Positions 1 through 8,838 of a DNA stretch of 64,000 nt are shown piece by piece. The stretch's first letter is position 1, and every line of letters starts with the position of its first letter. The stretch is from positions 9,800,001-9,864,000 of the forward strand of contig NZ_CP107841.1 of the NCBI RefSeq assembly GCF_036346855.1. The letters are read 5' to 3'. The notes beneath the pieces are model-generated. The model made no database searches. It was not told the origin of the DNA and worked only from the letters and a program-made list of their open reading frames with translations. The stretch is from Streptomyces europaeiscabiei (GTDB lineage Bacteria > Actinomycetota > Actinomycetes > Streptomycetales > Streptomycetaceae). A program made the position numbers and the translations under genes.

Positions 1-167
1 TCCCCGTCCCGCCCATCGGGGTGGGCCTGGAGGCCGAACTGATCTGCATGGCCCGCGCCCGGCTCGCCGCCTTCAAGGTCCCCCGCAGCGTCAGCTTCGT
101 GCCCACGCTGCCCCGCACCGCGACCGGCAAGCTCCGCCGGCACCTCGTCCGCCAAGGGGCGTGGTGA
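1..167 (+). CDS. acyl-CoA synthetase / AMP-ligase, C-terminal fragment
   Basis: Only the last 54 residues are in the window; codons begin at base 3 and the TGA is at 165-167. The tail has the run PRTATGKLRR, the usual end of the class I adenylate-forming fold, in which the lysine is the catalytic A10-motif residue that contacts the acyl-adenylate. The gene activates a carboxylic acid as AMP ester and normally as CoA thioester. The next gene starts 2 bases after its stop, so it is the first visible member of a tight operon of at least four genes. The substrate cannot be judged from this fragment. Confidence 0.85.
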   Translation, partial: PVPPIGVGLEAELICMARARLAAFKVPRSVSFVPTLPRTATGKLRRHLVRQGAW

Positions 168-169
168 GC

Positions 170-1795
170 ATGGCCGACACTCTCACCCCCGCAGAAAGGT
201 CCGGTCCCATGCGAGACCAGTTCCAGGCCGATCGGCAGCCCGCCCTCGTCGGCGGCCGTGGCTTCTACCTGGGCTCGATGCTCAGAGAGGCCGCCGACCG
301 TCACGGCCATGTCTTCGTCACCCTGGACCGGCCTCTCGACGTCAACCCCGGCCTCGGGACCGACCTCGCCTACACGACCCTCGCCGACGTGGTCGACGAG
401 CTCTCCGGCCGCCTCTGGGAAGCGGGCGTGCGCCCCTCCGAGGAGGTGGTCGTCCACAAGACGGACAACGTCGACATCGTGCTGCTGACCTGCGCGGTCT
501 CCCGTATCGGCGCCGTGCCCGTCCTGCTCTCGCCCGGCCTCGCGGGCCCGGTGGTCGGTCAGCTCCTCGAACGCCTCCACCAGCCTTGGCTGATCACCGA
601 CCGGGCCAAGCTCGAAGGCCCCCTGAAGGACGTCGAACTCACCGGCCTCGTACGGCGCACACTCTCCGTCGACGACGCCCCGGGCGCCGACCCCCTCCAG
701 AAGTACGAGGGCGCACCGACCCCGGCCGCCGTCCGCCTCCACCCCCGCGACCCTTCCCTCATCACCCACAGCTCCGGCACCACCGGCCTCCCCAAACTGG
801 CCGTGCACTGCCCGAACACCATGTGGAACCGGCTCGTCCCGCAGAAGGCCATGGGCTGGCCCACGCGCGGCGAGACCGCAGCCCTGCACATGTCGTTCGT
901 GCACTCGCGCTTCTACCACCTGCTCGGCGTCCTGCTGCACTTCGGCAGCCCCCTGCTCCTGATCGTCGACCCGGAACCGTCCAACGTGGGCCCGCTGCTC
1001 GCCCGCCACCGCCCCGGCATCGTCGAGACCCACCCCAACACCTTCGTCCTGTGGGAGGAGCTGGCCGACGCGCCCGGAGCACCGCTGTCCCGCGTCCGCT
1101 CGTACGGCTCCACCTTCGACGCGATCCACCCGCGCACCGTGCAGCGACTGCTCGGCGCGTCCAAGCGGCGCTCACCGTGGCTCATCCAGCTCTACGGGCA
1201 GAGCGAGACGGGCCCGGTCGCCTTCCAGTGGTTCACCCGCCGCAGCGCCGCCCGCGCCGACGGCCGCCGCGTCGGCATCGGCATCCCCGGCTTCACCCGC
1301 GTCCGGGTCGCCGACGACGCCGGGCGGCGGGTCGCCCCCGGAACCGCGGGCCGCATCGAGGCCCGCACCCGGGGCCGCATCCTCACCTACCTCGGCGCCC
1401 GGGAGCGCTATCTGCGCCAACTCGACGGCGGCTGGTGGCAGATGGGTGACATGGGCTACCAGGGCCGCTGGGGCGCCCTCTACCTCATCGACCGCGAGAT
1501 CGACCAGATCGACTCCATGCACAGCAACCTGGAGGTCGAGGACACCCTGATGTCCCGCCTGGAGGAGCTGCGCGAGGTCGTCATCGTCCCCGGCGTCGAC
1601 CGCGAACCCGTACCCGTGGTGTGCGTACGCGGCGAACGGCCCCTGGACCTGCGGCGCTGGCACGAGGCCACGGCCGACCTGCCCACCATGTCGGAGCCCC
1701 GGCAGTGGCGGTTCGAGGAACTGCCGATGACCTCCACGTGGAAGGTCAAGCGGGTCGAGATCACCCGCATGCTCACCGAGAGCATCCGCGCATGA
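170..1795 (+). CDS. class I adenylate-forming enzyme (AMP-dependent acyl ligase)
   Basis: A 541-residue member of the AMP-binding superfamily. Core motifs appear in order: phosphate-binding loop SSGTTGLPK near residue 200, YGQSETG (A5), MGDMGY (A7), and the C-terminal STWKVKR with the A10 lysine. The hinge region DREIDQID departs from the usual GRxxxxIK, so the C-terminal domain is somewhat divergent. ATG 170 has AAGGGG 10 bases upstream and couples to the preceding stop; ATG 209 with AAAGG 9 bases upstream is an equally good start. It overlaps the next gene by ATGA. Two adenylating enzymes beside a monooxygenase and an aminotransferase suggest specialised metabolism, in which this one probably loads an unusual acid; that is inference. 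Confidence 0.88.
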   Translation: MADTLTPAERSGPMRDQFQADRQPALVGGRGFYLGSMLREAADRHGHVFVTLDRPLDVNPGLGTDLAYTTLADVVDELSGRLWEAGVRPSEEVVVHKTDNVDIVLLTCAVSRIGAVPVLLSPGLAGPVVGQLLERLHQPWLITDRAKLEGPLKDVELTGLVRRTLSVDDAPGADPLQKYEGAPTPAAVRLHPRDPSLITHSSGTTGLPKLAVHCPNTMWNRLVPQKAMGWPTRGETAALHMSFVHSRFYHLLGVLLHFGSPLLLIVDPEPSNVGPLLARHRPGIVETHPNTFVLWEELADAPGAPLSRVRSYGSTFDAIHPRTVQRLLGASKRRSPWLIQLYGQSETGPVAFQWFTRRSAARADGRRVGIGIPGFTRVRVADDAGRRVAPGTAGRIEARTRGRILTYLGARERYLRQLDGGWWQMGDMGYQGRWGALYLIDREIDQIDSMHSNLEVEDTLMSRLEELREVVIVPGVDREPVPVVCVRGERPLDLRRWHEATADLPTMSEPRQWRFEELPMTSTWKVKRVEITRMLTESIRA

Positions 1796-2979
1796 CGCCC
1801 CCCGCCCCCGTTCTCGTCGTGGGCGCCGGTCCCGTGGGCCTCTCCGCCGCCCTCGCCCTGCGCGCCCACGACCTCCCCGTCACTCTGCTCGAAGCCGACC
1901 CCGAGGGCCGCGAACGCCCCGGCAGCCGCGCCCTGTTCGTGCACCGCGAGACCCTGGAACTGCTGGAGGAGACGCACCCGGGACTCGCCGTCGAGATCGC
2001 CGCGTACGGCCGGACCTGGCACACCAAGCGCACCCTGTACCGGGGCCGCGAGGTGTACGCCCGCACCTTCCCGCCGCCCGCCGGCACCCCGCCCTTCACC
2101 AGCCTCCGCCAGGTCGACACCGAGCGCTTCCTGCTCGCCGCCTGCAGGGACGCCGGCGTGGAGTTCGTGTGGGACGCGCGGATCACTGGTGTACGGACCG
2201 ACCCGGACGGGGTGACCCTCACCGGCGAGGACGGCCGCACGTGGACGGGCACCCATGCGGTGGCCGCCGACGGCGCACGCTCGGCCGTGCGGCGCGAACT
2301 GGGCATCCCCCTGGAGGGCACCCACGGCGAGGGCTTCCACGTCGTCGCGGACATCGCCGACATCCCCGGTGCCGAACTGCCCCTGGAACGGGTCTTCCAC
2401 TACGAACACCCGGCGCTCGGCGGTCGCAGCGTCATGCGGGTGCCGTTCACCGGAGGCTTCCAGCTCGACCTGCAGTGCCGCGACGACGACGCGACGGAGG
2501 AGTACGGCACCGAGGAGGCCGTACGGCGCTGGCTGCCGGACGTCGTCGGCGACGGGTACGGCGAGCGCGTCCTGTGGGTGTCCACCTACCGCTTCCTGCG
2601 CAAGGTCGCGGCCGCCTTCACCGACCCGCACCGCCGGGTGCTGCTGGCCGGCGAGGCGGCGCATCTCTTCCCGCCGTTCGGGGCGCGCGGGATGAACAGC
2701 GGTATCGCGGACGCGGTCGCCGCGGCCCGCGCGATCGCCGACGGCACGCCCGAGGCGGTCGACGCCTTCGCCGAGGTCCGGCGTTCGGCGGGCCTCTTCA
2801 ACAGCGCCGCCGCCGGCACGGCCCTGGACCATCTGCGGCCCCGGCGCCGTATCGTCCGCGTCAAGCAGCGGGCGGCGGCGGCCCTCGCCCCCGTGCTGCC
2901 CCGCTGCGGCGCCTGGCTGGAGCACGCCCCCTACGGACCCCGGCACGGCTCCCCGGCCGTCGCGGGCCGCAAGTACTGA
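1792..2979 (+). CDS. FAD-dependent aromatic-type monooxygenase
   Basis: A 395-residue flavoprotein of the PHBH fold (group A monooxygenases, which use NAD(P)H and O2 to hydroxylate or epoxidise). It opens with the dinucleotide loop VVGAGPVGLSAA within the first 25 residues, followed by an acidic residue at the end of beta-2 (LLEADP), the DG motif (ADGARSAVRRELG) and the second FAD motif VLLAGEAAHLFPPFGARG. The ATG overlaps the upstream stop (ATGA), so it is translationally coupled to the ligase. Family members often tailor aromatic or polyketide products. Its place between an acyl-ligase and an aminotransferase makes a biosynthetic role likely; the substrate is unknown. Confidence 0.9.
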   Translation: MTPPAPVLVVGAGPVGLSAALALRAHDLPVTLLEADPEGRERPGSRALFVHRETLELLEETHPGLAVEIAAYGRTWHTKRTLYRGREVYARTFPPPAGTPPFTSLRQVDTERFLLAACRDAGVEFVWDARITGVRTDPDGVTLTGEDGRTWTGTHAVAADGARSAVRRELGIPLEGTHGEGFHVVADIADIPGAELPLERVFHYEHPALGGRSVMRVPFTGGFQLDLQCRDDDATEEYGTEEAVRRWLPDVVGDGYGERVLWVSTYRFLRKVAAAFTDPHRRVLLAGEAAHLFPPFGARGMNSGIADAVAAARAIADGTPEAVDAFAEVRRSAGLFNSAAAGTALDHLRPRRRIVRVKQRAAAALAPVLPRCGAWLEHAPYGPRHGSPAVAGRKY

Positions 2980-3003
2980 ACCGAAGAACGACAGGAGCAC
3001 CGA

Positions 3004-3798
3004 GTGACACCACCCGCCATCGCGGAAGGTCTGTCGACCTGGTCACCCGAACACGGCCTCGTCCCCGTCCAGGCACAGGGCGGACGCCTCCTCGTCGCGG
3101 ACTCGTGGCTGCTGCGCGACGGACGGGTACGCGGCTTCGACCGGCACCGCGAACGGTTCCTGCGGTCCTGCGGCGAGTGCGGTGCACCGCCCCTGGGACA
3201 GGTCGTCGACTTCTGGCAGGACATGACCCGTGCCCTGCCGCGCACGGGGGAGTGGTTCCCCCGGGTCGAACTCGCCTCAGGATCACTGGAGTTGCGGCTT
3301 CTGCTGCGCCCCGCGCCACCCCTCGCGGCCGACGTGCGGGTGTGGGCTGCCGGTCAGCCCGACCCGCGCACCGTGCCCCGCCGCAAGGGCCCGGACCTGG
3401 ACGCCCTGGCCCGCGTACGCAGGCGGGCGTCCGGCGCCGATGCCGAGGAGGCCGTGCTCATCGCGCCCTCCGGCCTGGTCCTGGAGGCCGCCAACTCCAG
3501 CCTCTTCTGGTGGGAGGACGACACCCTCTGCCTGCCGCCGCCCCGCCTGCCGCTCCTCGCCGGCGTGACCATGGCCCTCGTCCAGGAGCGGGCCGCCCGC
3601 ACCGGCGTCCGGATAGCCCACCGCGAACGCTCCCTGGCCGAGCTGGCCGGCGTCGAGGTGTGGCTCGTCAACGCCCTCCACGGCATCCGCCCGGTCGCCG
3701 CCTGGACCGGGCGCCCGATGGCCCCGGGCCCGGCCGTCCACGCCCCGGAGTGGCGCAAGTGGCTGGACGGTCTCATGGAGCCGCTGCCGGACCACTGA
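3004..3798 (+). CDS. class IV aminotransferase / aminodeoxychorismate lyase-like PLP enzyme
   Basis: A 264-residue fold-type IV PLP enzyme. The segment RRKGPDLDALARVRRRA holds the lysine position that binds PLP in PabC and branched-chain aminotransferases. The later GLVLEAANSSLFWW, PLLAGVTMALV and VNALHGIRPVAAW follow the aminodeoxychorismate lyase pattern. It starts with GTG at 3004, with AGGAG 6 bases upstream, 24 bases after the monooxygenase. It ends the operon: a 12-bp hairpin follows at 3826. It could be a second PabC (p-aminobenzoate supply) or an aminotransferase acting on a pathway aldehyde or ketone; sequence alone does not decide. Confidence 0.88.
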   Translation: MTPPAIAEGLSTWSPEHGLVPVQAQGGRLLVADSWLLRDGRVRGFDRHRERFLRSCGECGAPPLGQVVDFWQDMTRALPRTGEWFPRVELASGSLELRLLLRPAPPLAADVRVWAAGQPDPRTVPRRKGPDLDALARVRRRASGADAEEAVLIAPSGLVLEAANSSLFWWEDDTLCLPPPRLPLLAGVTMALVQERAARTGVRIAHRERSLAELAGVEVWLVNALHGIRPVAAWTGRPMAPGPAVHAPEWRKWLDGLMEPLPDH

Positions 3799-3825
3799 AT
3801 CCGCAGCGATATCCGGGCGCGAAGA

Positions 3826-3858
3826 AGCGCCGGGCCGAAGTGAATACGGCCCGGCGCT
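3826..3858 (+). terminator. hairpin terminator of the ligase-monooxygenase-aminotransferase operon
   Basis: Perfect 12-bp GC-rich inverted repeat (3826-3837 against 3847-3858) with a 9-base loop, 27 bases after the aminotransferase stop. There is no long T tract, as is usual for Streptomyces. The remaining bases to 3943 contain several TTCCGGGAG-like near-repeats but no reading frame I can support. Confidence 0.75.
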
Positions 3859-3943
3859 GAAAGGCGTTCGTAAATTTCCGGAGAAGGCGTTCCCGGCCGT
3901 TCCGAGAGTTCCGGGAGTTTCGGTATTTCCGGGAGCGTCCGGA

Positions 3944-4429
3944 TTACTTCTGGACGGGCTGGTAGGCCCCCGGAACCATCCGCGTGGCGATCGCGATCCG
4001 GTTGTACGCGTTGATCACGGTGGCCGCCCAGATCAGCGCAGCGACCTGCTCCTCGTCGAACACCTCGGCGGCCGCCGCGTAGACGTCGTCGGGCACCTGA
4101 CCGTCGGCGACCAGGGTCACCGCCTCGGTCAACGCCAGGGCGGCGCGCTCGCGGGCGGTGTAGAAGGGGGTCTCGCGCCAGGCACTGAGCGCGTAGATCC
4201 GCTGCTCGGTCTCGCCCTGCGCGCGGGCGTCCTTGGTGTGCATGTCCAGGCAGAACGCGCAGCCGTTGATCTGCGAGGCGCGAATTCTGATCAGTTCGAG
4301 AATCTCGGGTTCGACCTTCGCGTCCCGGGCCGCGGAAACGGCGGCACCGTGCAGGGAGCCCATCGCTCCGGACACATCGGGGGTGATTTTCTTGAGGGCC
4401 ACACGAGATATGGAATCGCTGTTGCTCAT
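3944..4429 (-). CDS. carboxymuconolactone decarboxylase / AhpD-type alkylhydroperoxidase
   Basis: A 161-residue all-helical AhpD-like protein. The redox signature CAFCLDMH (C-x2-C-x3-H) sits near residue 62, followed by the helix typical of the family (LTEAVTLVADGQVPDDVY). These proteins reduce peroxides through the CxxC pair, or act as thiol antioxidants. The open frame extends upstream, but ATG 4429 begins the conserved region; no good Shine-Dalgarno is visible there. It is transcribed away from the L,D-transpeptidase across a 133-base divergent region. Oxidative-stress induction is plausible; I see no recognisable OxyR or CatR site. Confidence 0.9.
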   Translation of the reverse strand: MSNSDSISRVALKKITPDVSGAMGSLHGAAVSAARDAKVEPEILELIRIRASQINGCAFCLDMHTKDARAQGETEQRIYALSAWRETPFYTARERAALALTEAVTLVADGQVPDDVYAAAAEVFDEEQVAALIWAATVINAYNRIAIATRMVPGAYQPVQK

Positions 4430-4513
4430 GGAGAGAACTCTATATCCGAATTCCCGGCTGTGTAACTGTTTCGTCTCGACGTGGCCCTGCCCACAACCGT
4501 AGCCCCCGGCCAT

Positions 4514-4525
4514 CTGTCTAGGCAG
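4514..4525. promoter_or_regulatory. imperfect palindrome in AhpD / L,D-transpeptidase divergent region
   Basis: CTGTCTAGGCAG reads as an inverted repeat with one mismatched pair and lies 38 bases upstream of the transpeptidase start. It is a weak operator candidate; such short palindromes occur by chance in DNA this GC-rich. Confidence 0.25.
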
Positions 4526-4562
4526 GCAGAGGCAGAAAACGCGCGAAGGGGAAAGGCCCGCC

Positions 4563-5258
4563 ATGGGGGACATAGGCAGAAGAGGCGCAGTCGCACTCAC
4601 CATCACCGGACTGCTGACACCGCTCACGCTCGCGTTGGGCACCGCGCCCGCGCAGGCGGCGAGTTGTACGACGTCGACCGGGCCGTACCAGAAGCAGGTG
4701 GAGAAGTTCCTCGGCCGGACGGCCGACGGGAGGCAGTCCACCGCCGACTGCAAGGCGATCCAGGCATTCCAGACCAAGCACGGCATCACGCCGAACATCG
4801 GGTACGCGGGTTCCGTCACCTGGGGTGTGATGGACCTGATGAACAAGCAGAAGGCCGTGGGCAAGAACCCCAACGCGGCGGGCAAGTGCCCGACGAACAA
4901 AGGCCGTATCGCCTGCGTGAACCTGACCCTCCAGCTGAGCTGGATCCAGGACGGCAACAAGCTCGTCTACGGGCCCGTGCCGGTGCGCACCGGCCGCGAC
5001 GGGTACGAGACCCGCACCGGCCTGAAGAAGATCTACTGGCGGAACATCGACCACGTCTCGTCGATCTACCACGTGCCCATGCCCTACGCCCAGTTCTTCG
5101 ACGGCGGCCAGGCCTTCCACTCCGTCGGCGTCAGCATGTGGAACCCGCCCGGGTCCCACGGCTGCACCAACATGACCAAGACCGATGCCAAGAAGTACTG
5201 GTCGCTGCTGAAGAACGGCGACGACGTCTACGTGTACGGCCGCAAGCCGGGCACCTGA
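4563..5258 (+). CDS. secreted L,D-transpeptidase (YkuD) with peptidoglycan-binding-like N-domain
   Basis: 231 residues. A Sec signal peptide (residues 1 to about 33, ending AQAA) is followed by a helical region resembling a peptidoglycan-binding domain (residues 40-100), then a YkuD catalytic domain. The active-site pattern is HSVGVSM followed by PGSHGCTNM, with the conserved His, Ser-His-Gly and catalytic Cys. Such enzymes make 3-3 crosslinks in peptidoglycan or attach proteins to it outside the membrane. The start has GGGGAAAGG 6 bases upstream. It converges with the dehydrogenase at 5299, with only 40 bases between the stops and no clear hairpin. Confidence 0.93.
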   Translation: MGDIGRRGAVALTITGLLTPLTLALGTAPAQAASCTTSTGPYQKQVEKFLGRTADGRQSTADCKAIQAFQTKHGITPNIGYAGSVTWGVMDLMNKQKAVGKNPNAAGKCPTNKGRIACVNLTLQLSWIQDGNKLVYGPVPVRTGRDGYETRTGLKKIYWRNIDHVSSIYHVPMPYAQFFDGGQAFHSVGVSMWNPPGSHGCTNMTKTDAKKYWSLLKNGDDVYVYGRKPGT

Positions 5259-5298
5259 CAGGCAACCAGGAGCCCGGCCCGGCGACGACGGTGAAACG

Positions 5299-6501
5299 TC
5301 ACGCCTCGGGGGCGTCCCCGAAGTCCGGGATCTCCAGCCTGACCCCGCCCTGCCGCGCGGACTCGTGCGCGACGATGCCCGGCAGGGTGTAGCGGGCCGC
5401 CACCCAGGCGTTCACCGACGGCAGTGTCCGGGTGTTGACGGCGGTCACGAAGTCGTCCACCAGGAAGTGGTGGCTGCCCTCGTGCCCGTTGTGCAGCTCG
5501 TCGAACTCCCGCGGCAGCCGCGCCCGGTCGTGCACCGGCGCCGACCCGGAGGTGAAGGCGGCCCGCAGATCCGGCGCGATGTGCTGGAGGGAGGGGTCGT
5601 CGGAGGACAGGGTGGGCTTGGGCTCAAGCAGCTCGCTGATGTCCGTCACCCCTTTCTTGTCCTGCCAGAACGCCACCGTGGCGAGCTGTTCCATGCTGGC
5701 GTCCGTGCCGAAGAACCGGAATCGCGACTCCCGGATCTGCGAGGGGTAGCCGACCCGCCGGAACTCGTTCGTACGGAACGAACCACCGCCCGCCACCTCG
5801 AACAGCGCGGTCGCGTTGGAGAAGTCGTTGCCGAACTGGCTCACCTCCTTGTCGAACACCCCGTCCCCGCGCCCGTCCACGACGCCGATCGCCGACACGC
5901 TCACCGCGTGCGTCTGCCAGGCACCCAGCACCCCGCCCACCGAGTGCGTCGGGTACAGCAGCGGGGGATAGCTGGCGGTCCGCCTCCAGTCCTCGCCGCC
6001 GCTGTACCGGTAGGCCTCGTAGAACCCCAGGTCCATGTCGTGGACGTAGTCGCCCTCGGCGTAGAAGATCCGCCCGAAGGCGCCTTCCGCGATCTGGTTG
6101 CGGGCGTGCACGGTCGCCGGGTTGTACTGACTCGTCTCACCCATCATGTACGTCAGCCCGGTCGCCCTGACCGCGTCGATGATCGCCGCGATCTCGTCGG
6201 CGGTGACGGCCATGGGGACCGCCGAGTAGACGTGCTTGCCGGCGTTCAGTCCCTGGAGCACCAGTGGTCCGTGCGTCCAGCGCTGGGTGAAGATCGCGAC
6301 GGCGTCGACCGCCTTGGACTCCAGCATGGCCTCGTACGAGGGGAAGGTGCCGGCCAGCCCCTGGGCGGCCACGAGTTCTTCGGCCCGCGCGGGCAGCAGA
6401 TCCGTGACGTAGACGTCGCCGACGCCGGGGTGGGCCTGGAACAACGTGGCGAACTGACCGGAGAACTGGCCGGCGCCGACGATGCCGAGGGAGAACGTCA
6501 T
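5299..6501 (-). CDS. Gfo/Idh/MocA-family oxidoreductase
   Basis: 400 residues with an N-terminal Rossmann domain (LGIVGAGQFSGQFATLF at residues 4-20) and the C-terminal alpha/beta domain typical of glucose-fructose oxidoreductase and inositol dehydrogenase. The consensus EKP motif near residue 95 appears changed: the segment reads HVYSAVPMAVT. ATG 6501 is preferred because AAGGA lies 10 bases upstream; ATG 6510 would be too close to it. It is the last gene of a four-gene unit behind the binding protein, 14 bases after that stop. It probably oxidises or epimerises the imported sugar or cyclitol, NAD(P)-dependently, in the cytoplasm. Confidence 0.9.
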   Translation of the reverse strand: MTFSLGIVGAGQFSGQFATLFQAHPGVGDVYVTDLLPARAEELVAAQGLAGTFPSYEAMLESKAVDAVAIFTQRWTHGPLVLQGLNAGKHVYSAVPMAVTADEIAAIIDAVRATGLTYMMGETSQYNPATVHARNQIAEGAFGRIFYAEGDYVHDMDLGFYEAYRYSGGEDWRRTASYPPLLYPTHSVGGVLGAWQTHAVSVSAIGVVDGRGDGVFDKEVSQFGNDFSNATALFEVAGGGSFRTNEFRRVGYPSQIRESRFRFFGTDASMEQLATVAFWQDKKGVTDISELLEPKPTLSSDDPSLQHIAPDLRAAFTSGSAPVHDRARLPREFDELHNGHEGSHHFLVDDFVTAVNTRTLPSVNAWVAARYTLPGIVAHESARQGGVRLEIPDFGDAPEA

Positions 6502-6515
6502 GTAACACATGTCCT

Positions 6516-7859
6516 TCACTGGTCGAGAATCAGGTTGATCTGGTCGTTGGTCTCGTCGAGGCCGCTCACCGGCGCGCCGTTGCCGTAGATGTCCTCCATC
6601 GCGGGCTGCATGAGCGCGGTGACATCGGCCGCGTAGGTGGTGATCGGGTAGGAGAAGGTCCTGAAGTCCTTCTTGTCGGCCACCGGTTCGGTGAAGGCCG
6701 ACACGTCGAGGCCCTTCTTCTCGTACGCGGCGACCGCGGCCTCGGTGCCGGCCGGGGTGGCGGGGAAGACGACGCCGTACTCGCCCACGACCCTCTGGCA
6801 GGCGTCGGAGGCCAGATACGCCACCCACTTGCGGGCGCCCGCCTTGTTCGCCGAGGCCTTGGTGATGGAGTCGGCGAGACCGTTCATCATGGTGGCGCGC
6901 TTGCGGCTCGGGCCGGCCGGGGTGACGGCCGCGCCGATGTCCAGGCCCTTGAAGCCGTCGTAGGTGGAGATCATCCAGGCGCCGTCGAAGGTGACGGCGG
7001 CCCTGCCCGCGGCGATCTGGGTGTTGGCCTGGTTGGACTGGACGTTGTAGTCGGCGAAGGGAACCATGTAGCCCTTCTCCGCCAGGCCGAAGTACCACTT
7101 GATCACGGACTGGAAGGTCTCGCTGTCGTACTGGTACTCGGTGCCCCAGCGTGCCTTGTCCGTGTAGCTCCACCCCGCCGACCCGGTGAAGGGGCTCCAC
7201 TGGGTCTGCCCGTCGGCATAGCCCCCGCCGTTGCTCGCCAGGCCGTACACCTTGACGTCGTCCTTGTCGAAGCCGGGCTCGTCGCCCCGCCTGCCCGCGC
7301 CGTCGACGGTGAGGTGCGCGACGGCCTTCTCGAAGGTGCCGCCGTCCTGCGGGTTCCAGGAGAGACCGTTCAGCTCGTCGGCGGTGAGGCCCGCGTCCTT
7401 CACCATCTCCTTGTTGTAGAAGAGCGCGACGGTGTCCCAGTCCTTCGGGGTCCCGTAGCGGTGGCCGTCCTGGCCGATCCAGTTGGCGGCGAGACCCGGC
7501 TGGTAGTCGGAATCCTCGATGCCCAGGTCGTCGAGCGGTTCGAGGACCTGGAGATCGGCGAACTGGCCGAACTTCTGGATGTGGTCGGTGAACACGTCCG
7601 GCTGGGTGCCCGCGATGAACCCGGCGGTGAGCTTGGTCCAGTAGTCGCTCCACCCCAACTGGGTGATCCTCACGTCCAGTCCGGGGTTCTCCTGCTCGAA
7701 CCCCTTCGCGCAGGCCTGGTAGGCGGGCAACTGGTTGGCGTCCCACAGCCAGTACGTCACCGTGTCCGAGGAGGCCCCGGTGCCGTCGCCCTGCGCGCAG
7801 CCGGTCACCAGGGACAGCGTCAGCGCTCCGGCCCATGCGGTCAGCGTACGAAGTCGCAT
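6516..7859 (-). CDS. CUT1 ABC transporter sugar-binding lipoprotein
   Basis: 447 residues. A short signal peptide ends in the lipobox LVTGC, with the lipidated Cys at residue 21, so the mature protein is anchored outside the membrane. The family-1 solute-binding fold follows (TYWLWDANQLPAYQ, GFEQENPGLDVRITQL, KTEWDTV-type segments and aromatic-rich binding motifs). ATG 7859 is chosen because AGGGA lies 7 bases upstream, overlapping the stop of the permease gene; the GTG at 7874 is less suitable. It is cotranscribed with two permeases upstream and the dehydrogenase downstream. Ligand unknown, probably an oligosaccharide or cyclitol. Confidence 0.93.
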   Translation of the reverse strand: MRLRTLTAWAGALTLSLVTGCAQGDGTGASSDTVTYWLWDANQLPAYQACAKGFEQENPGLDVRITQLGWSDYWTKLTAGFIAGTQPDVFTDHIQKFGQFADLQVLEPLDDLGIEDSDYQPGLAANWIGQDGHRYGTPKDWDTVALFYNKEMVKDAGLTADELNGLSWNPQDGGTFEKAVAHLTVDGAGRRGDEPGFDKDDVKVYGLASNGGGYADGQTQWSPFTGSAGWSYTDKARWGTEYQYDSETFQSVIKWYFGLAEKGYMVPFADYNVQSNQANTQIAAGRAAVTFDGAWMISTYDGFKGLDIGAAVTPAGPSRKRATMMNGLADSITKASANKAGARKWVAYLASDACQRVVGEYGVVFPATPAGTEAAVAAYEKKGLDVSAFTEPVADKKDFRTFSYPITTYAADVTALMQPAMEDIYGNGAPVSGLDETNDQINLILDQ

Positions 7860-7870
7860 CTTCAGTTCCC

Positions 7871-8821
7871 TCACTTGATCCCGGTGAAGCCGATGGAGCT
7901 GACGATGCGGCGGGCGGACGCGGCGAAGAGCACCAGCATCGGCAGCGCGGCGATCAGCGTCGCCGCCATGAGCCCCGACCAGTCCACGCCGGTCGCCGGG
8001 GTCTGTGCCCGGAAGATCGCCAGCGCCACCGTCAGTACCCGGGAGCCGTCGCTGTAACTGACCATGAGCGGCCAGAAGTAGTCGTTCCAGGAGGTGATGT
8101 ACGTCAGCACGGCCAGGGTGAGGATCGGGGTGGACGCCATCGGCAGGACCACCCGGAAGAAGATCCTGACCTTCCCGGCCCCGTCCAGCAGTGCCGCCTC
8201 CTCGACCTCGTGGGGGATGTTCATGAAGAACTGCCGCAGGAAGAAGACCGCGAACGGTGTCATGAAGAGGCTGGGCAGCGCGATGCCGAGCAGAGAGTCC
8301 ACCAGGTGGAGCTGCTTGATGAGCACGAAGTTCGGCAGCAGGGTGAAGAGGGTCGGCACCATCAGCCCGGCCAGGAACAGCCCGAACACCTGGTCCCGCC
8401 CGCGCCAGCGCAGCCGCGCGAAGGCGTACGCGGCCATCGCGGAGAAGAAGATCTGGCAGCCGGTGATCAGCGTCGACACGATCACCGAGTTGAGCAGATA
8501 CCGCCAGAAGTCGAGCCCGCCGCCCGCCCCGCCCTGCGCGATCGCCTCCTCGGCCGACTGCAGACCGAGCGCCCGCTCGAAGCCGCTGCCGGTGAGATCG
8601 ACGGGCAGCGGGTTGGCGGGGTCCGCGTTGAGCCCGGCGTTGGTGGAGAGCGCGGTGCGCAGGATCCAGTAGAACGGCAGCAGGGTGACGAGCACGATCA
8701 GGCCCATCGCGGTCCAGGCGGCGGCCCGCCCGAAGGAGAACCCGCGCCTCGCCGGCCGAACAGCCGGAGCAGGGGTCGGTGTCGAAGCCGGTGGTGTCGA
8801 GGTCGTCGTCACGGCAGCCAT
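7871..8821 (-). CDS. CUT1 ABC sugar permease, MalG-type
   Basis: 316 residues with six predicted membrane helices after a proline- and threonine-rich N-terminus. The cytoplasmic EAA loop reads EEAALLDGAGKVRIFFRVVLP, the coupling surface for the ATPase. The start has AAGGAG 8 bases upstream and lies 17 bases after the MalF-type gene. No ATP-binding subunit is encoded in the operon; Streptomyces CUT1 importers normally share the ATPase MsiK, encoded elsewhere, so its absence here is expected rather than a deletion. Confidence 0.94.
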   Translation of the reverse strand: MAAVTTTSTPPASTPTPAPAVRPARRGFSFGRAAAWTAMGLIVLVTLLPFYWILRTALSTNAGLNADPANPLPVDLTGSGFERALGLQSAEEAIAQGGAGGGLDFWRYLLNSVIVSTLITGCQIFFSAMAAYAFARLRWRGRDQVFGLFLAGLMVPTLFTLLPNFVLIKQLHLVDSLLGIALPSLFMTPFAVFFLRQFFMNIPHEVEEAALLDGAGKVRIFFRVVLPMASTPILTLAVLTYITSWNDYFWPLMVSYSDGSRVLTVALAIFRAQTPATGVDWSGLMAATLIAALPMLVLFAASARRIVSSIGFTGIK

Positions 8822-8838
8822 GTCGGTGTCTCCTTCCG

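Noticed and set aside
1480..3000. Leftward 506-residue frame opposite the ligase and monooxygenase
   Set aside because: Low-complexity antisense frame with no recognisable motifs; the + strand genes are clear and coupled.
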